Shown piece after piece: positions 37,161 through 48,559 of a stretch of DNA of 64,000 nt (position 1 is its first letter; each line of letters opens with the position of its first letter). A program made the position numbers and the translations under genes. A model generated the notes under the pieces. It did no database searches. It had not been told where the DNA came from and saw only the letters and a program-made list of their open reading frames with translations. The DNA is taken from the NCBI RefSeq assembly GCF_003254395.2, contig NC_037647.1, positions 4,700,752-4,764,751 on the forward strand, given 5' to 3'. This DNA comes from Apis mellifera. Its lineage: Eukaryota; Arthropoda; Insecta; Hymenoptera; Apidae.

Positions 37161-39822
37161 GGGAGGAGAAAAATTGTTTCCAAGTTTGATGGATTTGTAA
37201 TTGGGGGGAAAAGTAGTACAAGTGCGTTTTTTTCACGGATGAGAGAAGGTATTTTAATTAATCTTCAAGTTGGATCAAAATTTCTATGAAGAAATCTCGT
37301 CACTCGTATCAGATTTCTTCTGAGCCCAAAAATGATAAAAATCAATCCAATCGATTTTAATTATTTCATTTCTTTCAAGTTATATATAGAATAATAATAC
37401 GTTATAACGTACAATTATAATTAAGAATTCGTCGATCAAAACAATTGAAGTTAAACAGTTATCTTGGGTATTATGCTTAATCTATCGATCAAAACAATAT
37501 TCCAAAACTTTGTCACATAACCTGATACATGTATACAAACGAACATTCCACGATCAAACGAATCAGAGTTCGGTTGGATATATAACGTAATCCTCATTCG
37601 CCTCGGTATATGCGTGCTTGATCGTGGAGAAAGAAGAGGAGCAGTTGTAGACAGGGGTGGAAAAAGAGGGGTAACTCACCCTTCCTTCCCATGCACGTGT
37701 GTACTCAGACCTCTCAGCAACCCTTCCTTCCAAACCTCTGACAGTTTGAAAAAGAAGGGCTGCTGGTGGATATTCCAAGTTGCCAGATGCCTAAGTTAGA
37801 GCTCTCTGAATCGAACCCCCCCTCCCTCTCCAACGATTAACAGCTCTCCCTTCCGATTTTCTCTTTCTTTGTCCTTTGTACAGTAGCACACAGTGTATGC
37901 GTGTGTGTGTTCCAAGATCAGTATAACGTTCCTTGAGAATTGGTTCAACATTAAACGACGACATCGAGGAAGTATTATTTGTTTAATTGATCTCGAGATG
38001 TCTTTAACGGGTGGGTCGATCACGTGGGAACGAGTTGTTGGGCCAGTTCAGTGTATGGTATATGTATATGGATATGAACTCGGATGTGCTTGAATCCTTT
38101 GAGCCATAAAGGTTTTCTTTGTTATTTAGGGTTAAGGTGCTGTCAAATTACTCTCGATGTGTATTTAAGAGAATGGTTGGATATGTTTGCTTTATACTTT
38201 GTTATATTGCATAGTTTGATATATTTGTTCGATCGATTAGTTCTTAATTCGATTAACTTATTTATAAATTATATAAAATACGAAGAAGAAACTGTCTAAA
38301 ATTGAAGATCGAAACGACCCGTTTCAGACGCAAATAAATTTGTTAATTAAATTAGGAATGTGAATTAGGAAAATGGGTCAGATATCAATCTCGAATATTC
38401 TCTTCCCTTTTTAGAAAATACGTTGATTTATTTACGTTTGTTCGAATCCATGATAAAATGAAATTATACTCGATCGTCGAATAATTTAATTCTGTAAAAA
38501 TATTAGGAACGGTTCGATTATTATTATATTTTATTATTTTATATTTTCATGCTCATTTTTCTTCACGTTAATTTTACACGTGAGATGTAACAATTTACAA
38601 TTTTCCAATGTGTCATTATTTTCTAATGTAGCATGTAATTTGAAAAAAAGATTGAATCGCATGATCGTATCGTTTATCAATTATCGTGATCATTGTATCA
38701 TGGGCAGATTATATTTCCTACAATTCTATAAATATTTATTTGGTTGATCGAGTGGATATTGGATTTTATCAAATAGGATACAGTTCAAAAGAGAGTTATC
38801 CCTCGTCAATAAATTATTCACAATCATTTTTAGAGCTTGCTATTCAGACTCGAAGAAGAAATTAGCGGATAACATTTTTTCCCCCTTTAATAAAAATGTT
38901 AATTATATTTGAAAAAAATGCAATCGTATTTAGATATTTACGAAAAGAAAGTTGTAATGAAAATAATGATTATAAAATATATATATATATATGGATAAAA
39001 CAATTTTCTATTTAGATTTTATTTTATTATCGTTCTATTCATAGTTTGTAATTTATCTTGATGAATATTTAACATTAGTAATCGTTTATTCATATATTGA
39101 AATGGATATACACACGACTTCCAAATCATGGAAAGTTAATTAACATTTCTAATATTAAACTCACTGTCTATGCATCTTTAAATTACATTCGTTACATAAT
39201 GAAAAAAATAATAAATGAATGTAATTTTCATTTAAACCAATAAATTACTGGTTGTCTTCGGCTCCAAGATATAATAAATCAAACGAAGATAAATTAGCCA
39301 CGCTATTTAACAACCTTTATTAAGATTTATTTTAATATTTTTCACGTAATGACAAACACATGCATAAACAAGATTATTATTTATCGAAAATAAAGGTCAG
39401 CTTGCAAATGGCAAAAATTATGAAATAAATTGTTGTACATGGAACTGCTATTTATTTAAAATTAATAATCCAATATCAATGCGTGTCTATATATATATAT
39501 AGAATCGTTTGAAATTGTCCCATTCAATGCGCATCACCTCGTGCATTTCTCGTATAGAGTAATGAAAACTTCGAATAACAGGAACTTGGCTAATTGAAAA
39601 ACTTGAACCCCTGTTAATCAAGGTTTCAACGTGTTTCCATTTGAATAGGTGCTCGCTCGTTTTGCAAATGGTAATTACACGTTTCGCGTACAAATTACGC
39701 GAAAAAATGATAAACTCTGAGCCGACAGACTCATTCAGATTATTCAGAGTTACTACAGTTGAGAGAGAAAAAAAAAGGTCTGAAAACAAGTAATAACAAT
39801 CCTGTGATACTGTACTTGTATA

Positions 39823-39914
39823 AATCCTTTAATTACTCCTTTAATTAAAACGATTCTTAAAGGATTCTTAAAGGATTAGACGTACAATAAAAGGATTAAA
39901 AGTAAAATCCTTTA
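39823..39914. repeat. Cluster of short AAAGGATT / AATCCTTT repeats
   Basis: Within 92 bp the octamer, or a form with one base changed, occurs at least six times in both orientations. The cluster sits about 110 bp upstream of the perfect inverted repeat at 40027. Confidence 0.5.
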
Positions 39915-40026
39915 GAATTCCAAAATTCTAATATTTTTTTTTTTAAGATTCTATATATATATTAATATTAATAGTTTCAAGTTTTTGATCTATAGATAGA
40001 AATCTTGTATTATAAATTATCAAGGA

Positions 40027-40060
40027 TTCAAGTACCATTAATCTATTAATGGTACTTGAA
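40027..40060. repeat. Perfect inverted repeat, 16-bp arms, 2-nt spacer
   Basis: TTCAAGTACCATTAAT (40027-40042) and its exact complement (40045-40060) are separated by CT. Such a near-palindrome can extrude as a cruciform. It has no transposon-like flanks and the stem is too short for a microRNA precursor. Confidence 0.9.
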
Positions 40061-41979
40061 AAGTCCCTGAGGTGTTACTCGATAACCCATCATCACAGGC
40101 ATGATAATAAAAAGAAATTATTTATCCTAATAATCAAACAGATGAGAAGGTTTGGTCGATCACGTAAACACGTTCGTCCATCTATTTCAAGACAGAAGAA
40201 GATCAAAACGCTAAGTTTAAATCAAGAACATCATCTGACCTTGTCAAATGGTCTAGTTTGAACGTTCGTCTATGTTAAACTATACTTATCTTTATCTGTT
40301 CATTAGCTTTATAATTATATAACCAACAATGATTTTACCATGAGACTAGCGGTAATTAAAATAATTGTCACGAATACTTGTACCGTTTGCAGCAATATGC
40401 AAATAGATTTTTGAAAATTCTAATTTACATTGCCATCTATTGTTTGACGTATAAGGTGTACAATTTAAAAATATAAAAATTGTTTAAAGCAATTACAAAA
40501 CAGTTATCGAGAAATTGTAATCTAACCTAACCTACTATCTATTCTAATATCTTTACGTATAAATAACATAAATCGATGGTTATTAATTATTTAAATTGCA
40601 AGAATTAAATGCATATATAACGCACAATCTTTTAATTTCGCCAAGTGGCCAAATTCTTGTGGATGGTATTGTATGATCTTCGAGCAGTGTATGCACAGTA
40701 CCGATCTTAAAGTGACATGAAAACGCTTTTTGCGTGTAGCTTGAGCAGCACTTTTGTCGAATTGCTTCCAATAACCAGCTACTGCTCGAGTTGGATGCGC
40801 GGTATGCATGGTATACCGCGGTACAAAGAGGGAAAGAGAGTGAAAAGAGCGGCATTCCTTCGGAGCTACCCTCTCGAGCGCTTTTTAACGAAGCCTTTCG
40901 AGGAAAGACAAATATTACACCGGCTTAATGGCACTCCTCGTAACGTTTACCGATCTCGGTAATATCGGTAATTGCGTTTCACTCGCACAGTTTTTAACCC
41001 TTTGACGGTAGATATCGAGCCTCGGAGAAGAATCAAGGGCCCAAAATGTGTATACAAGTGTCCCACGTTAAGAAGATTTATTTATCTTAATTGTTGAAAT
41101 ACCAAGTGTATATAGATGAATACATTTATTCCTCAGATTTTTTTTACAAAAATTCTTTAATTTTATTCTCATTGATATTCGAATCATTTATTCTCAAACT
41201 AATAATTTAATATAAATTACAAATTTGCCACGGATTGATGCGATCAAATGTAAATTTTTACATTCAAATCGGTTTTTGTAAAGAGAAAAAAAATATCATT
41301 CACCGTATAATCACTTTCACAAAAGTTGTACATACATAATATTATCGACGTTATTCCAATGTATTATTTTCAACTCCACTTTCCCTCCCTGTAAATTTCA
41401 AGATATGGAAAAAAAAAAAAAATTCCCATCAGCCTGAGAACATTCTCCGTGAAAAATGCCCGGTTCGAAAGGGGGAGCAGAAATAAAGAAAACTGATATC
41501 GCGGTTGAGGGAGAGCGGCGCGAGTTTCGACGGAAATCGCTCACAAAAGAATTATTCAACCTGAGTTTACATTCTATATGCGCGCGAGTACAATGCTCCT
41601 GGAACATGTGCGTTTATCGAACGACCGTTTCCACGCAGAGTTATTTTTGTGTGTGCATCCGTTTCGGCCGGCTTTCAAAGTTCGATCAGAATTGTTATCG
41701 GCTCTTTTCCCCGCCGATGCGCCTACCTTTTAAACGGGACTTTTTCTCGTTTTCACCGTATGTGAACTTCGGTCACATTTTTTCCCGCCTAATCCTAATC
41801 GTTACAATTCATTTAAATTTCGTACTCTATTTTTTTTTTTTTAAGATATTTTAAGAAACGTAAGAGTTTCATCAATGAAGAAGTTGAAATTTTACGCTCT
41901 GAACTAATATTCAATTGAATTCTTTTACTTTTAATTAATAGTTATTTCTTTTTAATTAATAAGTGTTATTTAATATATA

Positions 41980-42064
41980 CTTATTTTATTAATTGTTTGC
42001 TTTTTTGTATTTCAGGTAAGTGGATGATGTATTGGTACGTGGTTTTCATTAGCTGGTCAGACGA
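41980..42064 (+). promoter_or_regulatory. Recursive (ratchet) splice site with downstream RS-exon donor
   Basis: A strong 3' splice site (TTTGCTTTTTTGTATTTCAG, AG at 42014-42015) is joined with no exon to a consensus 5' splice site GTAAGT (42016-42021). This arrangement regenerates a donor after the first splice and is the known hallmark of recursive splicing in very long insect introns. A second donor, GA|GTAAGTA, follows at 42065, defining an optional 49-nt RS exon (42016-42064). If spliced after Utx exon 3 the RS exon would read TGG TAA, an immediate stop; after the ATG at 20717 it would stop at the fourth codon. It would therefore act as a poison exon in either case. Which gene owns the intron is not determined. 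Confidence 0.6.
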
Positions 42065-42189
42065 GTAAGTAAATTAAGTTTGTTTAATTGTTCGTTTTGT
42101 AATATACACATATGAAATTAATTTAATTCCATTCCTATTTTATATATACTTTTGGATGTTTAAAAATGTAAGATATACGCGTTGATAAT

Positions 42190-43340
42190 TATGCAAAAAT
42201 ATCATGTACCGTACACCCTACTTGTTCGACAAACAAAAGAGCGGGAACGTTTAAAAACGGTGCTGCCCGCCTCGATCTGGGCCACCCTGTAGACGGATCA
42301 ATAAGAAGAGCGCACAGTTTCCGTCGCGCTAGTGAAGTTGCCCAACTCTCACGACTGACTATACCCTGATCTCGTAATTGAAACGACACACGATGACGCG
42401 CATGTACGTATACAAGGATCGAGAATAAAAATATCGGGCACACCGCGCAATCTCCGTTTGCGAAGTTAGTAGCAACAGCATGCATACCCGTGCTACTATG
42501 CAATACACGATCGAGTCTATCATTAAACCCGATGCAGTCGATACGTTACCCAGTTCGCAACGAGGAAACGGTCCGACAGTTATACGATCAAGATTCAACG
42601 TGGCGTCGAAAAAAAGGTGGAGGCGATAGAGGGGAAACGACGGATTTCCCCCCAAAGTCAATTCGCTATTCCATTCAGAGCACTCCTCGTCTCTTCTCTC
42701 TCTCTTTTTCTACATATATCCTTTACTCTGTCTCTCTTTCTCCACCGTCGTTGCTTCCTTCGCATCGCGATATTCCCCTACTCCGTCCACCTTTCGTACG
42801 CCCTTTCTCCACGATTATCTGGCCGGGTGCAGTGCTCGAATGCAACGGTACACACGAGCCACGAGATGCATAGACGATGATAACGTGGCATACCGGCTCG
42901 TTCGACCGCGTGCACGCTCGTTGCGAACCCGCCGGAATAATTTCGCCCTTGTCTACGACACGGTGTTCCGCCGTTGGCGGCGCTCCGATCGTCACGTTAA
43001 ATTTTCCAAAGTGCGTTTACCCGCGTCCCATCGTTGCACCGTGTCCGTCCCGATTTAATGAATGGGAAAGCGCGTGTGCGTTGGAACGCGCGTGCGCGTG
43101 CGGAGGGGAGGGAGGGAGGGCTTCTTTCCCGAAGCGTGCTTTCAGTTCAATGTTATTCAGGACTATGTGATTACGGGAGTGATAATTATATCGTCTTGGC
43201 CGACGCGGTTTTGTCGCGTTCCTTTTGCTTCGGTTTCGCTCTTGTTTGCTTTGGCTACTTTGACGCGTGTCGCAATACCAGATTCAGGTTATGAGCGAGG
43301 ATCTCGGGAGAGTTGCGATATGAATGTTTGTATAATGTTA
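42190..43340. promoter_or_regulatory. CpG-rich island
   Basis: A 1.1-kb GC-rich domain begins about 125 bp past the RS-exon donor. Overlapping open frames on both strands (up to 127 codons) differ in content and show no domain. The CT-rich segment 42680-42790 and the GC-rich segment 42880-43130 resemble the 28 kb island in style. Enhancer or alternative promoter is possible; no exon boundaries are supported. Confidence 0.3.
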
Positions 43341-44580
43341 TTGGCACAGTAAACTTTTAAATTCAATTTCTCGTTCTACGCAATAAAAATCGTTAAAAAT
43401 ATTGAATTAACTTAACCTTAATTTGCTGCGGTTTTGACCAATGAAACCGACGATTTCCAATCGATGGATAATTTTTTTTTTTATTCTTCTAAACTTGCAA
43501 ATTGAATTGTGAAAATAAGGTAAAAGGCGAGAGAGTAAAGATTGTATTTTCATCGTTATATTTCCATATGCGTTTTCAATTTTTAAAAAAAGGAATTATA
43601 ATCCCTTGATCGATCGAGAATATAATGACGGAGAATAGTCGTAAAATTCACAGCAGACCGCAAAGGTAGGGCTTCATTGTCACGTATGCATGACAGAGCG
43701 CATATGGTAGCAAGACAATGCTCGGTGGAAGCTTATTGCGCCGCGGTATCAGATGGCATCGCGGGAACTTATTCTTCTTCGTGCGGCATAATGTTCCCCG
43801 CACTCTGTGCGGTTTACACGCGCGAAATTACAATCCAACGCAGCATCGCGGTCTTGCTCAATGCTAAACTCGCTAGGAAGGAACTTTTCAATGGAAATTG
43901 CATCGGCCTCGTGCCTCGTGTAATAGGAAAAAGAACGTTGGGAAGGAAATGCCGCTTAATTTTCATTTAGCTCTGAAATCCTTCTTTTCTTCTTCTTCTC
44001 CTTTTTTTTCCCTCCTCCTCCGTTAATTAACAATTTTGTACCATGTGTTGAAATTAATTTAACGGAAATGTGAGAAATTATTCGTTTAGATTTATTTCGT
44101 GCAAAGGGAGAAATTATAATATAATATTCAAAAATCTCATTATTTTATTTTCGCAGGATTTTAATCGAGGAAATTGAGAGAATGAAAAATCGATGGAAAT
44201 TAATATTTGCTCGGCAATTAATTGATTTTCAGTTATTCCAAATATTAATTAACAAGAATTTATTAATAATAAATTCCTAAAATATTACACAACGAATGAA
44301 AGCTCGAAGCTCGTTCGTTATAAGTTCAATCATTGAAATTTCAACTCTTTAAATTTTTCCTCCCCCGACGTTTCATCGCTCGAGGGGTGATATATCTCAC
44401 GAAGCGGAAGACGCTGTGCGTTTTTTTCCCGTAGCCACGATCGAGCGAACATCCTCCCTCGTTTAGCCCATGCTTACTCAGCCTCTTCGCATCCCTTAAC
44501 GCTTCATTCCTTAAAGCAGATGAGGCATTCCAAGTATTGACCCGTTTACCTTTCGCTCCTCCAGGTAACGAAGCAATGGA
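43341..44580. other. Gene-free stretch with GC-richer patches
   Basis: The patch 43640-43970 is open for 97 codons on the + strand without a recognisable family. CGCTCCTCCAG|GTAACG at 44564/44565 resembles a weak recursive splice site. A clear pyrimidine-AG (TTTTCGCAG) ends at 44156 but no coding frame follows it. Confidence 0.4.
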
Positions 44581-44582
44581 AT

Positions 44583-45066
44583 CATCATTAATTGCACAGA
44601 TTTTATTAACTGTTAGTAAATTATATATATTTACACGTTCTTAAAAAATAAAGACAAGAATGGAACTATTACAATGTAATGGTATATAAGTTATAGGATT
44701 CGTTTTTTCAATTAAATCTTTTTTCAAAAATAATATAAAATATTGTATAAAGATAAATGATTTAACTCATCTATCGCATTTGCAAATCTTATAAATTTCG
44801 TGGAATTTTTATATATAAAATGATTCTATCATTAATTGAATAGATTTTATTAATATTGGCAAATTATACATATTTACACGTTCTTAAAATCTAAAAGAAT
44901 GGAATTATTATAATGTAAAAGTATATAAGTTATATGTAATAAGATATTCGATTAAATCTTTTTTCAAAAATAATATAAAATATTGTAAAAATAAATGATT
45001 TAAATCATCTATCGCATTTGCAAATCTTATAAATTTCGTGGAATTTATATATACATAAAATGATTT
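44583..45066. repeat. Tandem duplication, period about 244 bp
   Basis: Two diverged copies, about 44583-44826 and 44827-45066, share long identical blocks such as TTTACACGTTCTTAAAA and the run containing CATCTATCGCATTTGCAAAT. Differences are small indels and substitutions, indicating a moderately old local duplication. No coding potential. Confidence 0.9.
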
Positions 45067-45186
45067 CTAATCACGGCAATTTCTCTGAATAAAGCAAATA
45101 AAAATTGTCCGTCCAACGCATCAATTCAATGCGCGTCTTAAATTTTCTAAAATTAAACAAATAGGCAACAAGTTGTTAAATAACCA

Positions 45187-45207
45187 TCATCATCATCATC
45201 ATCATCT
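45187..45207. repeat. (ATC)n trinucleotide repeat
   Basis: Seven units of ATC/CAT close to the left edge of the 45.2 kb GC-rich block. Confidence 0.85.
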
Positions 45208-45229
45208 CTACCTAACCCATCGAAAAACG

Positions 45230-45600
45230 ACTTGATTTTCAAATCGCGCAAATTACCTGTAATCTGTCGGGGCTCGGCTTACACCCACGAGGATCCACGA
45301 GAGTTAGAGACGAAGGGCAAAGGTCATCCTCTCCGCACCGTTCGTCCGCCTGGTGGCGGAAATTTTGCAAGGCAAATCCGAAGGCCTGGGCCATGTCCAC
45401 GGATTTGCACCTACACAATGGACGAAAATCAATGGTTCCCTCTGTGGACCCGCCTAAGCCTCCACCACCGGCGAATTTTCGCCCCTCCATCCCTGCCACG
45501 AGCCACCCCTGTGGGCTTAGTTGGGCTAGGTTAGGCTGTGTTCGCGTTTCATCGCGACTTAGCCTTCTAATATTCAGGAATGCTGTGTTTAAATATAGAT
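45230..45600. other. GC-rich island
   Basis: Open for 86-100 codons on both strands. No family is recognised in any frame and no strong splice sites flank it. The minus-strand string ATTACAG|GTAATT at about 45255 is a weak donor-like match. Best read as a regulatory element. Confidence 0.25.
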
Positions 45601-46456
45601 ATTAAGAAGATCGCGAGAGGATCATTGACCATGCTCTTGCACAAGTTGAAGGAAATGTATTATTCTCACTCGAATTAAAGGAAATATTTCGGGATTAACT
45701 CTCTCTTGTTTCTTCGTTTCGTCAGTTTGATAGTTGTTCTGAGGTTTTTGAGGATAGTTTCGGATGGAGTTGCACGAAAGTTGGAATGTTATTCATAATA
45801 GTTACTTTCTTTTTACTGTTTCAGAGATGAGTTTAGTTCGTGATTCGGAAAGTTGGTCGGTTTGCGTGGAATCGAATTAAAGTTAGAACGTTGGGTAGTT
45901 ATATTCATAGGAATATTTGGATTATAAATTTTGATTCGTATTCAGATTGTAGACGTCGCACTTTTTTAATTATTAATTATCTTGGTGGAATATAAATTTT
46001 CTTTTAATCAATTCATTTATTTATCTTGAACTTTTTAATAATTTTCTTCAAGATTCAAGTAAGGGTATGAAATTTAAACGAGCCACAACTCGTGAAACAA
46101 AAGGCTAATTTCCTTAAATTTAAAGATTGATGGTATCTTTGAAACAAAACGTCCCTCTTTTAATCTATCGAAACTTTATAAACTTTTTGCTCTGGAATTT
46201 TTTATCTGAAAGACATTTAACTGTAATAATATGATTGCAACTCGAAGAAGGCGACGAAACCGTGAATCTTTAAAACTAATTCTGGCTGTAATGGGCAGAA
46301 GGGAACCTAATTGTCGTCAATTTCTTCGTTCCACATTTCTTCGAATCTCGAAGAATATAGTCGGTTTCATCACTAGGCTAGGCATAATGTACGGCCTCTT
46401 TCTCGTTCTCTTTCGCCTTCCCGTTCCCTTTTTCTGTTTTCTCCATTACTCTGGCT

Positions 46457-46848
46457 CAGTGTTTCCCAACCTTTCTCGAGTCACGACCCCTTTTCTTATT
46501 ACGATCGAGTAATCTTTGACCCCTAACCCTTTCCGCCGTGACACATCTTGACCCTTTTGAACGAACAATAATACGATGGTACAGATTATATCGAGTGATT
46601 TTTCCGAAATAAAATGTGTCTTCTTTCGTTATAATTGAAACGAGAAGCAAATAATTCTACATAAAAAAAAATTCTTTTTGTTTAGAAAAATATATCAATT
46701 TCTTTTCATCTTACGTTTATATTTTAATTGCAATATTAAAATAAGTATAATAGTTTTGCATTAAAGAGACCAAATATTAAAATTCTTATTTTATAAAAAC
46801 GATTATGAATATTTTAACGATGTTGTCCTAATCGCTACAGGTTGGGAA
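46457..46848. mobile_element. hAT-like non-autonomous element (decayed)
   Basis: The left end, CAGTGTTTCCCAACC (46457-46471), is a typical hAT terminal sequence, followed by the ACGACCCCTTTT and TTTGACCCCTAACCC strings often seen inside such elements. The right end shows the complementary GGTTGGGAA (46840-46848) but lacks the final few bases. Flanking octamers CTCTGGCT (46449-46456) and TCCGGGCT (46849-46856) agree at five of eight positions, compatible with an old 8-bp target duplication. At about 390 bp there is no transposase, so it could only have moved in trans. Confidence 0.5.
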
Positions 46849-46856
46849 TCCGGGCT

Positions 46857-47790
46857 CCTTCCTGCCCCCGTCATACCGCCACCTACCCTACTTCTGCTCT
46901 ATTATTCTTCTCTCTTCGCTTCAGGCTTCAAATTTTTTCCCCTTCTTTTTTCCTCGTTGTCCGCCTTGTTCGTCACAGAGTTTTCTCTTCTCGTCTGTTA
47001 TTTCCAGTCCATTCCGCTATCCTCTCTTTCGATCTATAGTTTCGCGTGTTCTATCCGAGAAATACGTTTGTTGTTCACACCTATTGTAGCTGCGCACACT
47101 TCTGCATTGGATTCTTCCTTCTCCTTTGTTTTACACGGGGATTTATTTAATTCATCGAACGGATGAGCCGTATATCGCACCTTGTCTCCTCCATGAAATT
47201 TGTTTGAATATAATATAATGACCTAGGAATATTCGTGTAATTTTATTATATTGAAATTTTATTAATTGAATTTTTATTAATTGAATTGTAATTTTATTAA
47301 TAGAATAAAAAATTGTGAGGAGATTGGAAATTTTTGGCGAGTAATCGAATAATGGTGGAATGATTCGTCTAAAAGTTTTATTTTCTGCGAGAATAAAAGT
47401 AAGTTCAGTATTTTAAATATCGGAAATAATCACGAATAATTCGAAATAAAAGTAATTTCTTACAATAGCAATAGAAAATTTCTTAGCTGATGGAAGATAA
47501 GGAGAGGGAGAGGGAGAGGAAAAAAGAACAACCGCTTATTAACCCATCTACATATTACACCGTATGCATTTTCGTGAACGCGTGACGGAGGAACTGGTTG
47601 AACGGTGATTAATTCGCGCGTGGAACGCCACCCTTGGCTGGCAACGCTCCAATTTATCACGCGCTTTGGATTTGCGCCGACGATAAGGGGTGGCATCCGG
47701 AGCAGTCGACAAAAAGGGATGAAAAAGGCCTCGCCGCCTCTCTGACACACGCGAGGAGAGGAAAATAGCGGAATTGAACTATATAACTAC
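46857..47790. other. Gene-free stretch
   Basis: A pyrimidine-rich block (46850-47160) is open on the + strand but of low complexity, and a GC-rich block lies at 47570-47760. Neither shows a domain or supported exon. Confidence 0.4.
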
Positions 47791-48505
47791 GTGAAGAAAC
47801 GTAACGGGGAAAGGGGTGGAATGATATGTAAAATCTTACTGAGAAATAATTTTACTTGTATAGCTAGGTATAACTATGCGATACTATAACGTAAAGAAAC
47901 GTAACAAGGAAGGGGATGGGATGATATGCAAAATCTCACTGAGAAATAATTTTACCTGTGTATGTGATGCACGTTTGATAGTAATAGAAAGAAGTAGATC
48001 AATTCTAAAAGAGAAAGGATATAATCATTTTTATAATTCGTTCATTTTAATAACATTATTAGAACGAATTAAGACAAAACTGTAATATATAACGTTACTA
48101 TGTTATATAACGTAAAGAAACGTAACAAGGAAGGGGATGGAATGATATGTAAAATCTCACTGATATGGTGTGATGTATGTGGCAAATTTGATAGTAATAA
48201 AAAGATTGTATCAATTGTAAAATTATAAAAAAGAAAGGATTTATTTTTATAATTCGTTCATTTTAATAATATTATTAGAACGAATTAAGACAAAACTGTA
48301 AGAGTTACTACGTTATATAACGTAAAGGAACGTAACAAGGAAGGGGATGGAACGATATGCAAAATCTCACTGAGAAATAATTTTACGTGTGTATATGGCA
48401 AGTTAGAAAATAATAGAAAGAAGTAGATCAATAAAAGAGAAAGAGTGTAACCATTTTTACAATTCGTTCATTTAAGAATGAATTAAGATAAAATTGATTG
48501 ATCGA
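47791..48505. repeat. Tandem repeat array, 210-220 bp unit, four copies
   Basis: Copies begin with a GTAAAGAAACGTAACAAGGA-like block at 47791, 47891, 48112 and 48322. The first is truncated to about 100 bp; the others are 221, 210 and about 185 bp. Each full unit carries the block GATATGCAAAATCTCACTGA or close variants, and an internal inverted repeat with AATTCGTTC / GAACGAATT arms (imperfect in the last copy). Copies differ by substitutions and small indels. No coding potential; a minisatellite-like expansion. Confidence 0.9.
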
Positions 48506-48559
48506 ATTAATTTTAATTTAAATAAGTGAACAGAATCGGAGAGGAAAAACCGAGTAAAA

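Larger units (their letters stand above)
37161..42000. other. Mostly AT-rich gene-free stretch
   Basis: Moderately GC-rich patches lie at 37560-38100, 40640-41000 and 41440-41770. The cluster of AAAGGATT/AATCCTTT motifs (39823-39914) and the 34-bp inverted repeat at 40027-40060 are described separately. The 132-codon open frame at 41456 starts in a GC-richer patch but has no recognisable domain and decays into poly-Phe. No gene is supported. Confidence 0.5.

Noticed and set aside
41456..41854. 132-codon + strand frame beginning MPGSKGG
   Set aside because: No recognisable domain and decays into poly-Phe; considered as an exon but not supported.
47791..48505. Regularly spaced repeats considered as a CRISPR-like array
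   Set aside because: Units are over 200 bp and diverged, in an animal genome; it is a minisatellite-type tandem repeat.
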